The notes beneath the pieces are model-generated. The model was not told the DNA's origin and made no database searches. It saw only the letters and a list, made by a program, of their open reading frames with translations. DNA of 64,000 nucleotides. Source: Roseicyclus marinus (GTDB lineage: Bacteria; Pseudomonadota; Alphaproteobacteria; Rhodobacterales; Rhodobacteraceae). Positions 33,254-40,576 of the stretch are shown here, piece by piece. The stretch lies in assembly GCF_030163795.1 (NCBI RefSeq), contig NZ_JASJOF010000009.1, forward strand, positions 1-64,000. Direction: 5' to 3'. Within the stretch, counting starts at the first letter, position 1, and the number at the start of each line of letters is the position of its first letter. The position numbers were made by a program, and so were the translations under genes.

Positions 33254-33640
33254 ATGTTCGGCATCCCCGGCAAACAGGCCGTCACCATCACCCCCGCCGC
33301 CGCGCGACAGATCGCCAAGCTCATGGCCCGCGACAGCCATCAGGGCCTGCGGATCGGCGTGAAAAAGGGGGGCTGCGCGGGCATGGAATATACCATGGAT
33401 TACGTCACCGACATCGACCCCCATGACGAGATCGTGGAAACCGATGGCGCGCGCGTGATGATCGCGCCCATGGCGCAGATGTTCCTCTTCGGCACCGTGA
33501 TCGATTACGAAACCAGCCTGCTCGAATCCGGGTTCAAGTTCCGCAACCCCAACGTGGCCGATGCCTGCGGCTGCGGAGAATCGATCAAGTTCAAGGATCT
33601 GGCCGAGCTTGAGGCCGAACAGGCCGACGTGCGCAAGTAA
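33254..33640 (+). CDS. sufA: A-type Fe-S carrier (HesB/IscA/SufA family)
   Basis: 128 residues beginning MFGIPGKQAVTITPAAARQI. The three conserved cysteines are present: GVKKGGCAGMEY and the C-terminal ADACGCGESIKF. These dimeric carriers bind Fe or [2Fe-2S]/[4Fe-4S] clusters and pass them to apo-proteins such as LipA (encoded at 62648-63598). ATG 33254 is preceded by AAGGACAGG. The symbol is by similarity; IscA, ErpA and SufA are hard to separate by eye. Confidence 0.82.
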   Translation: MFGIPGKQAVTITPAAARQIAKLMARDSHQGLRIGVKKGGCAGMEYTMDYVTDIDPHDEIVETDGARVMIAPMAQMFLFGTVIDYETSLLESGFKFRNPNVADACGCGESIKFKDLAELEAEQADVRK

Positions 33641-33726
33641 CGCCGCACCACACGCCTGCCCGCCTTGACCTCGCGGCGCGCCCCTGCGCACCCTCCGGGG
33701 CAACATCAGGCCAGAGGACCAGACAC

Positions 33727-34473
33727 ATGCCCCGCAAGATCGCCGCCGGAAACTGGAAGATGAACGGCGTTGGCGCCGCCCTGTCCGAGATCGACGCCCT
33801 GATCGCCGCCCATCCCACGCCCGTGTCGCGCATCGTGATCTGCCCGCCCGCGACGCTGATCCACCGTATGGCGGCCCGCGCGCAGGGCAGCGCGCTCGCC
33901 ATCGGCGGCCAGACCTGCCACACCGCGTCCAAGGGCGCGCATACCGGCGACATCTCCGCCACCATGCTGGCCGAGGCGGGCGCCACCCATGTGATCCTCG
34001 GCCATTCCGAACGCCGCGCCGATCACGGCGAAACCGACGCGCAGATCAACGCGCAGGCGCAAGCCGCCCTCGCCGCAGGCCTCACCGTTATCCTCTGCAT
34101 CGGCGAGACCGAGGCCGAACGCGACGCCGACGTGACGCTGGCCGTCGTCGAAACCCAATTGGCGCATTCCGTGCCCGAGGGCGTGACCGCGGCCAATCTT
34201 GTGATCGCCTATGAACCCGTCTGGGCCATCGGCACGGGCCGTGTGCCCACCACCGACCAGATCGCCGAGGTTCACGCCGCGATCCGCACCCATCTGGTCA
34301 CCCGCTTCGGTGAACAGGGCCACGAGATCTCGGTGCTCTACGGCGGCTCCGTCAAACCCGACAATGCCGCCCAGATCTTTGCCGTGCCCGATGTGAACGG
34401 CGCGCTGGTGGGCGGCGCCTCGCTCAAGGCCGCCGATTTCGGCGGCATCATCACCGCTCTCGACGCCGCCTGA
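33727..34473 (+). CDS. tpiA: Triosephosphate isomerase
   Basis: 248 residues, complete TIM barrel. Lys11 in GNWKMNG, the catalytic His in ILGHSERR, the catalytic Glu in AYEPVWAIGTG, and the phosphate-binding LYGGSVKPDN are all present. It interconverts dihydroxyacetone phosphate and glyceraldehyde 3-phosphate. It is followed by a strong inverted repeat, so it is probably the last gene of its transcript. Confidence 0.97.
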   Translation: MPRKIAAGNWKMNGVGAALSEIDALIAAHPTPVSRIVICPPATLIHRMAARAQGSALAIGGQTCHTASKGAHTGDISATMLAEAGATHVILGHSERRADHGETDAQINAQAQAALAAGLTVILCIGETEAERDADVTLAVVETQLAHSVPEGVTAANLVIAYEPVWAIGTGRVPTTDQIAEVHAAIRTHLVTRFGEQGHEISVLYGGSVKPDNAAQIFAVPDVNGALVGGASLKAADFGGIITALDAA

Positions 34474-34482
34474 GCGCTTGCC

Positions 34483-34509
34483 ATCGGGCCGCCCGACCGG
34501 CGGCCCGAT
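34483..34509. terminator. Bidirectional hairpin between tpiA and the PPC gene
   Basis: ATCGGGCCGCC (34483-34493) pairs perfectly with GGCGGCCCGAT (34499-34509) around a 5-base loop, between two convergent genes. There is no U-tract on either side. Confidence 0.6.
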
Positions 34510-34524
34510 ACGCTCTGCCCCCGC

Positions 34525-35793
34525 TCAGGGCGCAGGCACGAAACGCTGGAAGCCCAGCCGGATGATCCCCGAATAGCCCTCCGAATACTGCCGCACCGCG
34601 ATCAGGTATTGGCCCGGCGGGGTCCGCACCATCAGCTCCGAATTCAGCGTGCCATTCGCATCGTCGTTGAAGCCGAGGTTGCGGCCGAAGGCGTCAAACA
34701 CGCTCAGCACCGGGTCGCTGTCGGTCACCGCATCGGCATTGACCACCAGCATCCCGTAATCCGCGATATCCACCACGAACCACTGCGCCATCGTGCCCGA
34801 TACCGTCACGTCCTGCGTCAGGCCGCGGCCCACCACGCCCAGCGCCTGCACCGGGTAGCTGCCATCCAGCGGCGGCGCGGCATCGCCCGTCGCATAGGCC
34901 TCCATCGCCATGGCACGCGCATCGAACCCCGACACCCGCACGGTCACCGGCAGGTTCGGGTTCGACAGGGCCCGCATCCCCACGCAATAACTCCCGGGTG
35001 CCAGCGGCGCGGTGAAATCGATCCGGCTGTTGAGACTGTCGTAATCGTCATTCTCGGCCAGCAACTGTCCCTGCCCGTCGAAGACGTAGATATAGGGGTC
35101 GGCATCGGGGTTCTCGGCCCGGATCGTGACGGGCTGCGCGCTCGACAGGGTAAAGCGGTAATAGGGCGCCGCAGCGATGGTGTTCGTGGCACTCACCCCG
35201 CCCTGTCCCAGCATCCCGTCGATCGGCCCCTGCCCCAGCATCATCGCGGGCGTATCGGCCAGACAGGGATCCACCCCGACGAAGAACGGCCCATCCCCGG
35301 TCCCGGCGAACCCGCCAGCCAGCCCCACGGTCAGCGCGGGCTGCTCCAACCGGCTGACCTGAAGATCGGCCAGAACCGGCCCGCCACCAAAACCCGTGAC
35401 CGCGAGGCAATAATCCCCTTGCGCCAGCGGCAATTCCGACCGGCTGGCCAGCATGCCGCCGGAATCGTCATCCATGACGACAAGGTTGCCCGCCGCGTCA
35501 AAGACCTCCAGCACGGTGTCGCCGAATTCATCCGCCGGTGCCGCCTCGACCCGAACCTCCCCGGGGCTGCCCACGGTGAACAGGGCCACGCCCCGCGTAC
35601 CCGGCGCGACATTGATCCCCGACAGCGCCAAGGGCGCCGAAGCCGCAGTCACATCCGACCCTGCCCGGCTTCCCCCGATCCAGGGCGCGCCTGCCCCGAT
35701 CCCGCCGCAAGACACCTCCTGCGCGAAGCTTGGCAAACCGATTGTGGCGAATGCCATCGCTGTGGCGACGGGCGCTATGAAACTGCGGGCCAT
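34525..35793 (-). CDS. Secreted protein with three PPC-like beta-sandwich repeats
   Basis: 422 residues from ATG 35793, with GGAGGAG six bases upstream. A Sec signal (MARSFIAPVATAM to SFAQ) precedes three copies of a pre-peptidase C-terminal-like domain. Each has the signature DxxLxVFDxxGxxxxxxDD: TVLEVFDAAGNLVVMDDD, YIYVFDGQGQLLAENDD and PVLSVFDAFGRNLGFNDD. No catalytic domain is present, so it may be a periplasmic or surface binding protein. The Asp-rich loops suggest calcium. Function unknown; divergent from dctB. Confidence 0.8.
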   Translation of the reverse strand: MARSFIAPVATAMAFATIGLPSFAQEVSCGGIGAGAPWIGGSRAGSDVTAASAPLALSGINVAPGTRGVALFTVGSPGEVRVEAAPADEFGDTVLEVFDAAGNLVVMDDDSGGMLASRSELPLAQGDYCLAVTGFGGGPVLADLQVSRLEQPALTVGLAGGFAGTGDGPFFVGVDPCLADTPAMMLGQGPIDGMLGQGGVSATNTIAAAPYYRFTLSSAQPVTIRAENPDADPYIYVFDGQGQLLAENDDYDSLNSRIDFTAPLAPGSYCVGMRALSNPNLPVTVRVSGFDARAMAMEAYATGDAAPPLDGSYPVQALGVVGRGLTQDVTVSGTMAQWFVVDIADYGMLVVNADAVTDSDPVLSVFDAFGRNLGFNDDANGTLNSELMVRTPPGQYLIAVRQYSEGYSGIIRLGFQRFVPAP

Positions 35794-35968
35794 GGACATC
35801 TCCTCCGGAACGATCTTTTGGCGCGGCACCTGCGCCTTGCGCCGACCCTAGCCAATCGCGCCCCGCCAAAGCCAGCGAAATGCAGCGCGCGCCTGCGGGG
35901 AAAATCCCGCCCGCCGCAGCATCATCGCCCCACTGGCCAGCGCCGCGCGCCCCGCGCATACTGCCGCC

Positions 35969-37843
35969 ATGCACGATGCACCCGCCCCGTTCCCCCTTGT
36001 CCCCCGCCGCAGCAGGCGGGGCCCCGTGCCGATGGTCCTCGGCGCGCTGGCGGTGCTGGCGATCTTGGCCGCGCTGGCCTTTCCGCGGATCGAACGGGCC
36101 TATCTCGCGGCCATCGGCGACCGCGACCGCGCCACGCTCGATCTGGCGGTGCAGGTGCTGCGCGGCGCGCTCAACCGGACCGAGGCCTTGCCGGGCCTCC
36201 TGGCCGAACGCCCGATCCTGGCCGAGCTTCTGGCCGATCCCGACAATTCGGGCCTCCTGCCCTTCGTCAACGAACAATTGCGCCAGACCGCGCTGTCGCT
36301 TGGCGTCTCCGATGTCTACCTGATCGATCGCACCGGGCTGACCATCGCGGCCTCCTCCTACCGCACCGACCGCTCCTTCGTGGGGCAAAGCTTCGCCTAC
36401 CGCCCCTATTTCACCGAGGCGCTGGCCGGCGGGCTTGGCCGCTTCCACGCGCTCGGCACCACCTCGGGCGAACGCGGCTATTTCTTCGCTGCCCCGGTTC
36501 TCGACGGCACCCGCATCGCGGGCGTCTTGGCCGTCAAGATCACCCTCGACGCCTTCGAGATGACATGGGCCGAAAGCGGCTCCACCATCATCGTGCAAGA
36601 CAGCTCCAACGTGATCTTCCTGTCGGACCGCGCTGATTGGCATTTCCGCACGCTCGGGCCGATGCCCGAGGCGGCGCTCGAAACAATCGCGGTCACGCGC
36701 CAATACCCGGTCTCGGCGCTGCGTCCCCTGCCCGTGCGGCGCCTGCCCCTGCAAGGCACCCCCTACGAGATCGTGACGATCGAGGGCGACAGCGCGCGGG
36801 AAACCATGGTGATGCAGACGGGCCTCATCGCCACCTCGGGCTGGCGCGTGTCGATCCTGTCGCCGACCGCACCTGCGCGCGCGCAGGCGCTCGTCGCGCT
36901 GGCCATCGCGGGGCTTGTCGCGCTCTTCGTGGTGTTTCTGGCCGCGGCCATCTGGCAACGCCGCCTCCGGCTCGAGGATCGGCTGGCCCGCCAGGCGGGC
37001 GAACAGGCAAGGCTCGAGGCCCGCGTGCGCGAACGCACCCGCGATCTGGATGCCGCCAACGCCCAGCTTCGCCTCGAGATCGAGGAACGCACCCGCGCCG
37101 AGGCGCAATTGCGCAAGACCCAGACCGACCTCATCCAGGCGGGCAAACTGGCCGCGCTGGGCCAGATGTCGGCGGCGCTCAGCCATGAATTCAACCAGCC
37201 GCTCGCCGCCGTGAAAGCCTATGCCGAGAACGCCGCCACCTTCCTCGACCGCGACCGCATCCCCGAGGCGCGCGAGAACATCGGCCTGATCTCCGCCATG
37301 GCCGACCGCATGGCCGCGATTTCCCGCCACCTGCGCAACTTCGCCCGCCGCCCGCAGGACAAGACCGGCCCGGTGCCGCTGCGCGCCGTCATCTCCGACG
37401 CGCTCGACCTGATGCGCCCCCGCCTCGATGGCGCGGGCGCGCGCATCGCCTACGACCCGCCCACCACCGAAGTCTGGGCCACCGGGGGCCGCGTCCGCCT
37501 GCAACAGGTGATCGTCAACCTGATCGGCAACGCGCTCGACGCGATGGAGGATGTGCCCCATCCCGTCGTCACCCTGTCGCTTCATGTGACCGACCGTCGG
37601 TGCCGGATCGAGGTCGAAGATCATGGCCCCGGCCTTTCGGACGATGCGCTGGCACAGGCTTTCGATCCCTTCTTCACCACCAAGCCCCCCGGTCAAGGGC
37701 TGGGGCTGGGCCTCTCGATCTCCTACAACATCGTGCGCGATTTCAACGGGCGGCTCATGGCCGCCAACCGCCCGACCGGCGGCGCGGTCTTCACCGTGGA
37801 ACTTGACCTGACCGCCCCGCCCGGCGAAATGGCCGCCGAATGA
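35969..37843 (+). CDS. dctB: DctB-type sensor histidine kinase
   Basis: 624 residues. An N-terminal membrane helix (~21-38) is followed by a ~260-residue periplasmic double-Cache/PAS-like sensor (SDVYLIDRTGLTIAASSYR, FAAPVLDGTRIAGVLAVK), a second helix (~303-330), a coiled coil, the H box ALSHEFNQPLAAVKAYAENA typical of DctB, and an HATPase domain (NLIGNALDAME, DHGPGLS, GLGLGLSISYNI). DctB senses C4-dicarboxylates. It overlaps dctD by four bases. Next to a TAXI TRAP system it may sense that transporter's substrate instead. Confidence 0.88.
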   Translation: MHDAPAPFPLVPRRSRRGPVPMVLGALAVLAILAALAFPRIERAYLAAIGDRDRATLDLAVQVLRGALNRTEALPGLLAERPILAELLADPDNSGLLPFVNEQLRQTALSLGVSDVYLIDRTGLTIAASSYRTDRSFVGQSFAYRPYFTEALAGGLGRFHALGTTSGERGYFFAAPVLDGTRIAGVLAVKITLDAFEMTWAESGSTIIVQDSSNVIFLSDRADWHFRTLGPMPEAALETIAVTRQYPVSALRPLPVRRLPLQGTPYEIVTIEGDSARETMVMQTGLIATSGWRVSILSPTAPARAQALVALAIAGLVALFVVFLAAAIWQRRLRLEDRLARQAGEQARLEARVRERTRDLDAANAQLRLEIEERTRAEAQLRKTQTDLIQAGKLAALGQMSAALSHEFNQPLAAVKAYAENAATFLDRDRIPEARENIGLISAMADRMAAISRHLRNFARRPQDKTGPVPLRAVISDALDLMRPRLDGAGARIAYDPPTTEVWATGGRVRLQQVIVNLIGNALDAMEDVPHPVVTLSLHVTDRRCRIEVEDHGPGLSDDALAQAFDPFFTTKPPGQGLGLGLSISYNIVRDFNGRLMAANRPTGGAVFTVELDLTAPPGEMAAE

Positions 37844-39189
37844 CCACGTCCGCCCCCGTCCTTTTCGTCGACGACGAACCGCCCCTGCGCCACGCGGCGG
37901 CCCAGGCGCTCATGCTCGCCGATCTGAACGCCATCCCCTGCGACACCGGCGAACAGGCGCTCTCCCATCTCGACCGCGACTTTCCCGGCATCCTCGTCAC
38001 TGATATCCGGATGCCCGGCATGGACGGCCTGACGCTCATGGCCGAGGCGCTGAAAACCGATCCCGAATTGCCCGTGATCCTCGTCACCGGCCATGGCGAT
38101 GTCGATCTCGCCGTCGCCTCGATGAAGGGCGGGGCCTATGATTTCCTCGAAAAACCCTATGCCCCCGCCCGCCTAGTCGAGGCCGTGGGCCGCGCACTCG
38201 AAAAGCGCCGCCTGACGCTCGAAAACCGTCGCCTGCGCGCGGGCGGCACGAGCCTTTCTCCCGACGATCCGGTCGCGGCGCGCCTTCTGGGCCGCTCCGC
38301 CCCCATGGTCCGCCTGCGCGCGCAACTCCGCGCCCTTGCCGCCACCCAATCCGATGTCCTGATCGAAGGCGAAACCGGCACCGGCAAGGAGGTCGCGGCC
38401 CGCGCGCTGCACGCCGCCAGCCCCCGCGCCGACCGCCCCTTCATCGCGGTCAACTGCGCGGCGTTGCCCGCCGATCTCATCGAGAGCGAGCTTTTCGGCC
38501 ACGAGGCGGGCGCCTTTCCCGGCGCCACCCGCGCCCGCTACGGCAAATTCGAACATGCCCGGGGCGGCACGCTCTTTCTGGACGAGATCGACAGCCTGCC
38601 GCTCGCCCTTCAAGGCAAACTTCTCCACGTCGTCGAACAGCGCAGCGTCACCCGGCTCGGCTCCAACGACGCGATCCCGCTCGACCTGCGCATCATCGCC
38701 GCCTCCAAACGCGATCTGGCCGCCGCCGCGCAGGACGGCGCGTTTCGCCCCGATCTCCTCTACCGGCTGAACGTGGTGACGCTCCGCCTGCCGCCGCTCT
38801 CTGACCGGCGCGAGGATATCCCAGAGTTGTTCCTCTCGCTCCTCTCCGCCGCCGCCGCCCGCACCGGCCGCGACGCGCCCGAGGTGCCCGGCGCGGTTCT
38901 CGCAGCCCTTGCCGCCCGCGACTGGCCCGGCAATGTGCGTGAATTGCGCAATGCCGCCGAACGTCTCGCCATGGGTCTGGACGCGGGCCTCTGGCCCCTC
39001 GCCCCCGAGGCCGAAGGCACGCTCGCCGACCGCATGGCCGCCCATGAAAAAGCGCTCATCGCCGCCAGCCTCGCCGCCCATGGCGGCAGCCTGAAATCGA
39101 CTTACGAGGCGCTCGGCCTCTCGCGCAAGGCGCTCTACGAAAAGATGCAGCGCCACGGCCTGAACCGCGACAGCTTCCGCGAGGATTGA
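37840..39189 (+). CDS. dctD: DctD-type sigma-54-family response regulator with altered GAFTGA loop
   Basis: 449 residues. Receiver domain with Asp55 ([12 protein letters not shown]), AAA+ domain with Walker A GETGTGKE (~177) and Walker [11 protein letters not shown], and a C-terminal Fis-type HTH ([20 protein letters not shown]). The sigma-54 contact loop reads GAFPGA (224-229) instead of GAFTGA; the Thr-to-Pro change removes the residue that touches sigma-54. Either it activates by another route or uses a variant contact. It is cotranscribed with dctB and lies upstream of the TAXI TRAP genes. Confidence 0.9.
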   Translation: MTTSAPVLFVDDEPPLRHAAAQALMLADLNAIPCDTGEQALSHLDRDFPGILVTDIRMPGMDGLTLMAEALKTDPELPVILVTGHGDVDLAVASMKGGAYDFLEKPYAPARLVEAVGRALEKRRLTLENRRLRAGGTSLSPDDPVAARLLGRSAPMVRLRAQLRALAATQSDVLIEGETGTGKEVAARALHAASPRADRPFIAVNCAALPADLIESELFGHEAGAFPGATRARYGKFEHARGGTLFLDEIDSLPLALQGKLLHVVEQRSVTRLGSNDAIPLDLRIIAASKRDLAAAAQDGAFRPDLLYRLNVVTLRLPPLSDRREDIPELFLSLLSAAAARTGRDAPEVPGAVLAALAARDWPGNVRELRNAAERLAMGLDAGLWPLAPEAEGTLADRMAAHEKALIAASLAAHGGSLKSTYEALGLSRKALYEKMQRHGLNRDSFRED

Positions 39190-39210
39190 GGCCCGACCAC
39201 CCCGAACCAC

Positions 39211-39268
39211 CCCGATGGGTCAGTATGGGAACATCCCGGACCGCCCGATGGGTCGGATCGCACCCATC
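39211..39268 (+). repeat. Direct CCCGATGGGTC repeats upstream of the TAXI gene
   Basis: Eleven identical bases occur at 39211-39221 and 39244-39254 (33 bases apart, about three helical turns). An inverted partial copy, ACCCATC, lies at 39262-39268. They sit in the dctD-TAXI intergenic region and could be activator sites. Confidence 0.45.
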
Positions 39269-39305
39269 CCGGCCCGGAAAGCCCGCGAAACCGCGCAATC
39301 CGGCC

Positions 39306-39320
39306 ATGCAAGGCTTGCAT
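39306..39320 (+). promoter_or_regulatory. Perfect dyad upstream of the TAXI gene
   Basis: ATGCAA-GGC-TTGCAT is a perfect inverted repeat centred 90 bases before the TAXI start, in the form of a dimeric regulator's operator. Confidence 0.45.
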
Positions 39321-39402
39321 GACAGCCCCATGCGCCCCACAACCCGCCGCCAAGCGGCCCGGGGGGAGCCGGGCGCTTTCATCGTCAATCAGGGAGAGTG
39401 AC

Positions 39403-40392
39403 ATGACCTTTACCCGTATCGCGGCCCTCGCGGCCACCACTGCGCTGACCGCCACCGCCGTCTTCGCGCAGGAAGACCGCACCGGCTGGCCCGAAAGCTT
39501 CACCGTCGGCACCGCCTCGCAGGGCGGCACCTTCTTCGTCTACGGCTCCGGCTGGGCGAACCTCGTGGCCGACGAACTCGGCATTTCCGGCGGCGGCGAA
39601 GTCACCGGCGGCCCGATGCAGAACATGGCGCTCGTCCACACCGGCGAAGTCCAGTTCGGCCTCACCACCATGGGCCCGGCCGCCGAATCCTATGCCGGCA
39701 CCAACCCGATCGCGCCCGGCCTGCAGATGACCAACGCCTGCGCGATGTTCCCGATGTACCAGACGCCCTTCAGCGTCACCGCGCTGTCCTCCTCGGGGAT
39801 CGAGACCATCGCCGATATCCCGGCGGGCGCACGCATCGGCTTCGGCCCGGCGGGCTCCACCTCCGACACCTACTTCCCGCTGATGCTCGAAGCGCTCGGC
39901 GTGGAATTCGAGCGTCGCAACGGTGGCTGGGATGACCTCGGCGGCCAGCTTCAGGATGGCCTTCTCGATGTCATCGCCTTCGCGGCCGGCGTTCCGATCC
40001 CCGCCGTCTCGCAGCTCGAGGTGCAGACCGACATCAACATCATCGAGTTCACCGAAGAAGAGCAGGCCCAGATCATCGAAGCCTTCCCCGTTTCGGGCTT
40101 CCAGATCGCGGACACCACCTACACCACGCTCGAAGCGCCCGCGCGCTCGGTCGCGATGTGGAACTTCGCCATCGCCAACTGCGACCTGCCCGAAAGCTTC
40201 GTCTACGCCGTGACGGACATCATCATGTCCGACAACGAGCGCATGGTGGGCATCCACTCCTCGGCGCGTGAAACCCTGCCCGAGCATTGGGACAAGAACA
40301 CCGCGCTGATGTGGCACCCCGGTGCGGCCCGCTGGTTCACCGAGAACGCCGGTGCGACCATCCCCGCCGACCGTATCCACGGCTCGATGTAA
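39403..40392 (+). CDS. TAXI-family TRAP transporter solute-binding protein
   Basis: 329 residues from ATG 39403 (AGGGAGAG upstream). A Sec signal peptide (FTRIAALAATTALTATAVFA) precedes a periplasmic binding protein of the TAXI family: FTVGTASQGGTFFVYGSGWA is the family N-terminus, with IPAGARIGFGPAGSTSDTYF and WDDLGGQLQDGLLDVIAFAAG in the core. It captures its ligand (likely an organic acid or amino acid) for the fused permease that follows. Expression is probably higher than the permease because of the intercistronic stem-loop. Confidence 0.92.
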   Translation: MTFTRIAALAATTALTATAVFAQEDRTGWPESFTVGTASQGGTFFVYGSGWANLVADELGISGGGEVTGGPMQNMALVHTGEVQFGLTTMGPAAESYAGTNPIAPGLQMTNACAMFPMYQTPFSVTALSSSGIETIADIPAGARIGFGPAGSTSDTYFPLMLEALGVEFERRNGGWDDLGGQLQDGLLDVIAFAAGVPIPAVSQLEVQTDINIIEFTEEEQAQIIEAFPVSGFQIADTTYTTLEAPARSVAMWNFAIANCDLPESFVYAVTDIIMSDNERMVGIHSSARETLPEHWDKNTALMWHPGAARWFTENAGATIPADRIHGSM

Positions 40393-40400
40393 GACCCTTG

Positions 40401-40429
40401 GCGGGGTGCGGGCCTGTCCCGCGCCCCGC
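40401..40429 (+). promoter_or_regulatory. Intercistronic stem-loop between TAXI gene and permease
   Basis: GCGGGGTGCGGG (40401-40412) pairs with CCCGCGCCCCGC (40418-40429) with one G-U pair and a 5-base loop. No U-tract follows. A second stem, GCGCCCG/CGGGCGC (40446-40465), and a GGCC-A5-GGCC repeat follow in the 184-base gap. Partial termination or 3'-end protection of the binding-protein mRNA is likely. Confidence 0.55.
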
Positions 40430-40576
40430 TTCGACACTACGGGCCGCGCCCGCCCGACCGGGCGCGCTCCACCAAGACCAAGGACCGACAGGCCAAAAAG
40501 GCCTTAGGACAGACAAGCCCGAAGGGCCGTCGATACCGTGAGGCCCAAAGGGGCCGTCCGTGGGGGACACCATAAA

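Noticed and set aside
39306-39320. Sigma-54 promoter around the TTGCAT dyad
   Set aside because: The GG to GC spacing is 13 rather than 10 bases, so it does not fit a -24/-12 element.
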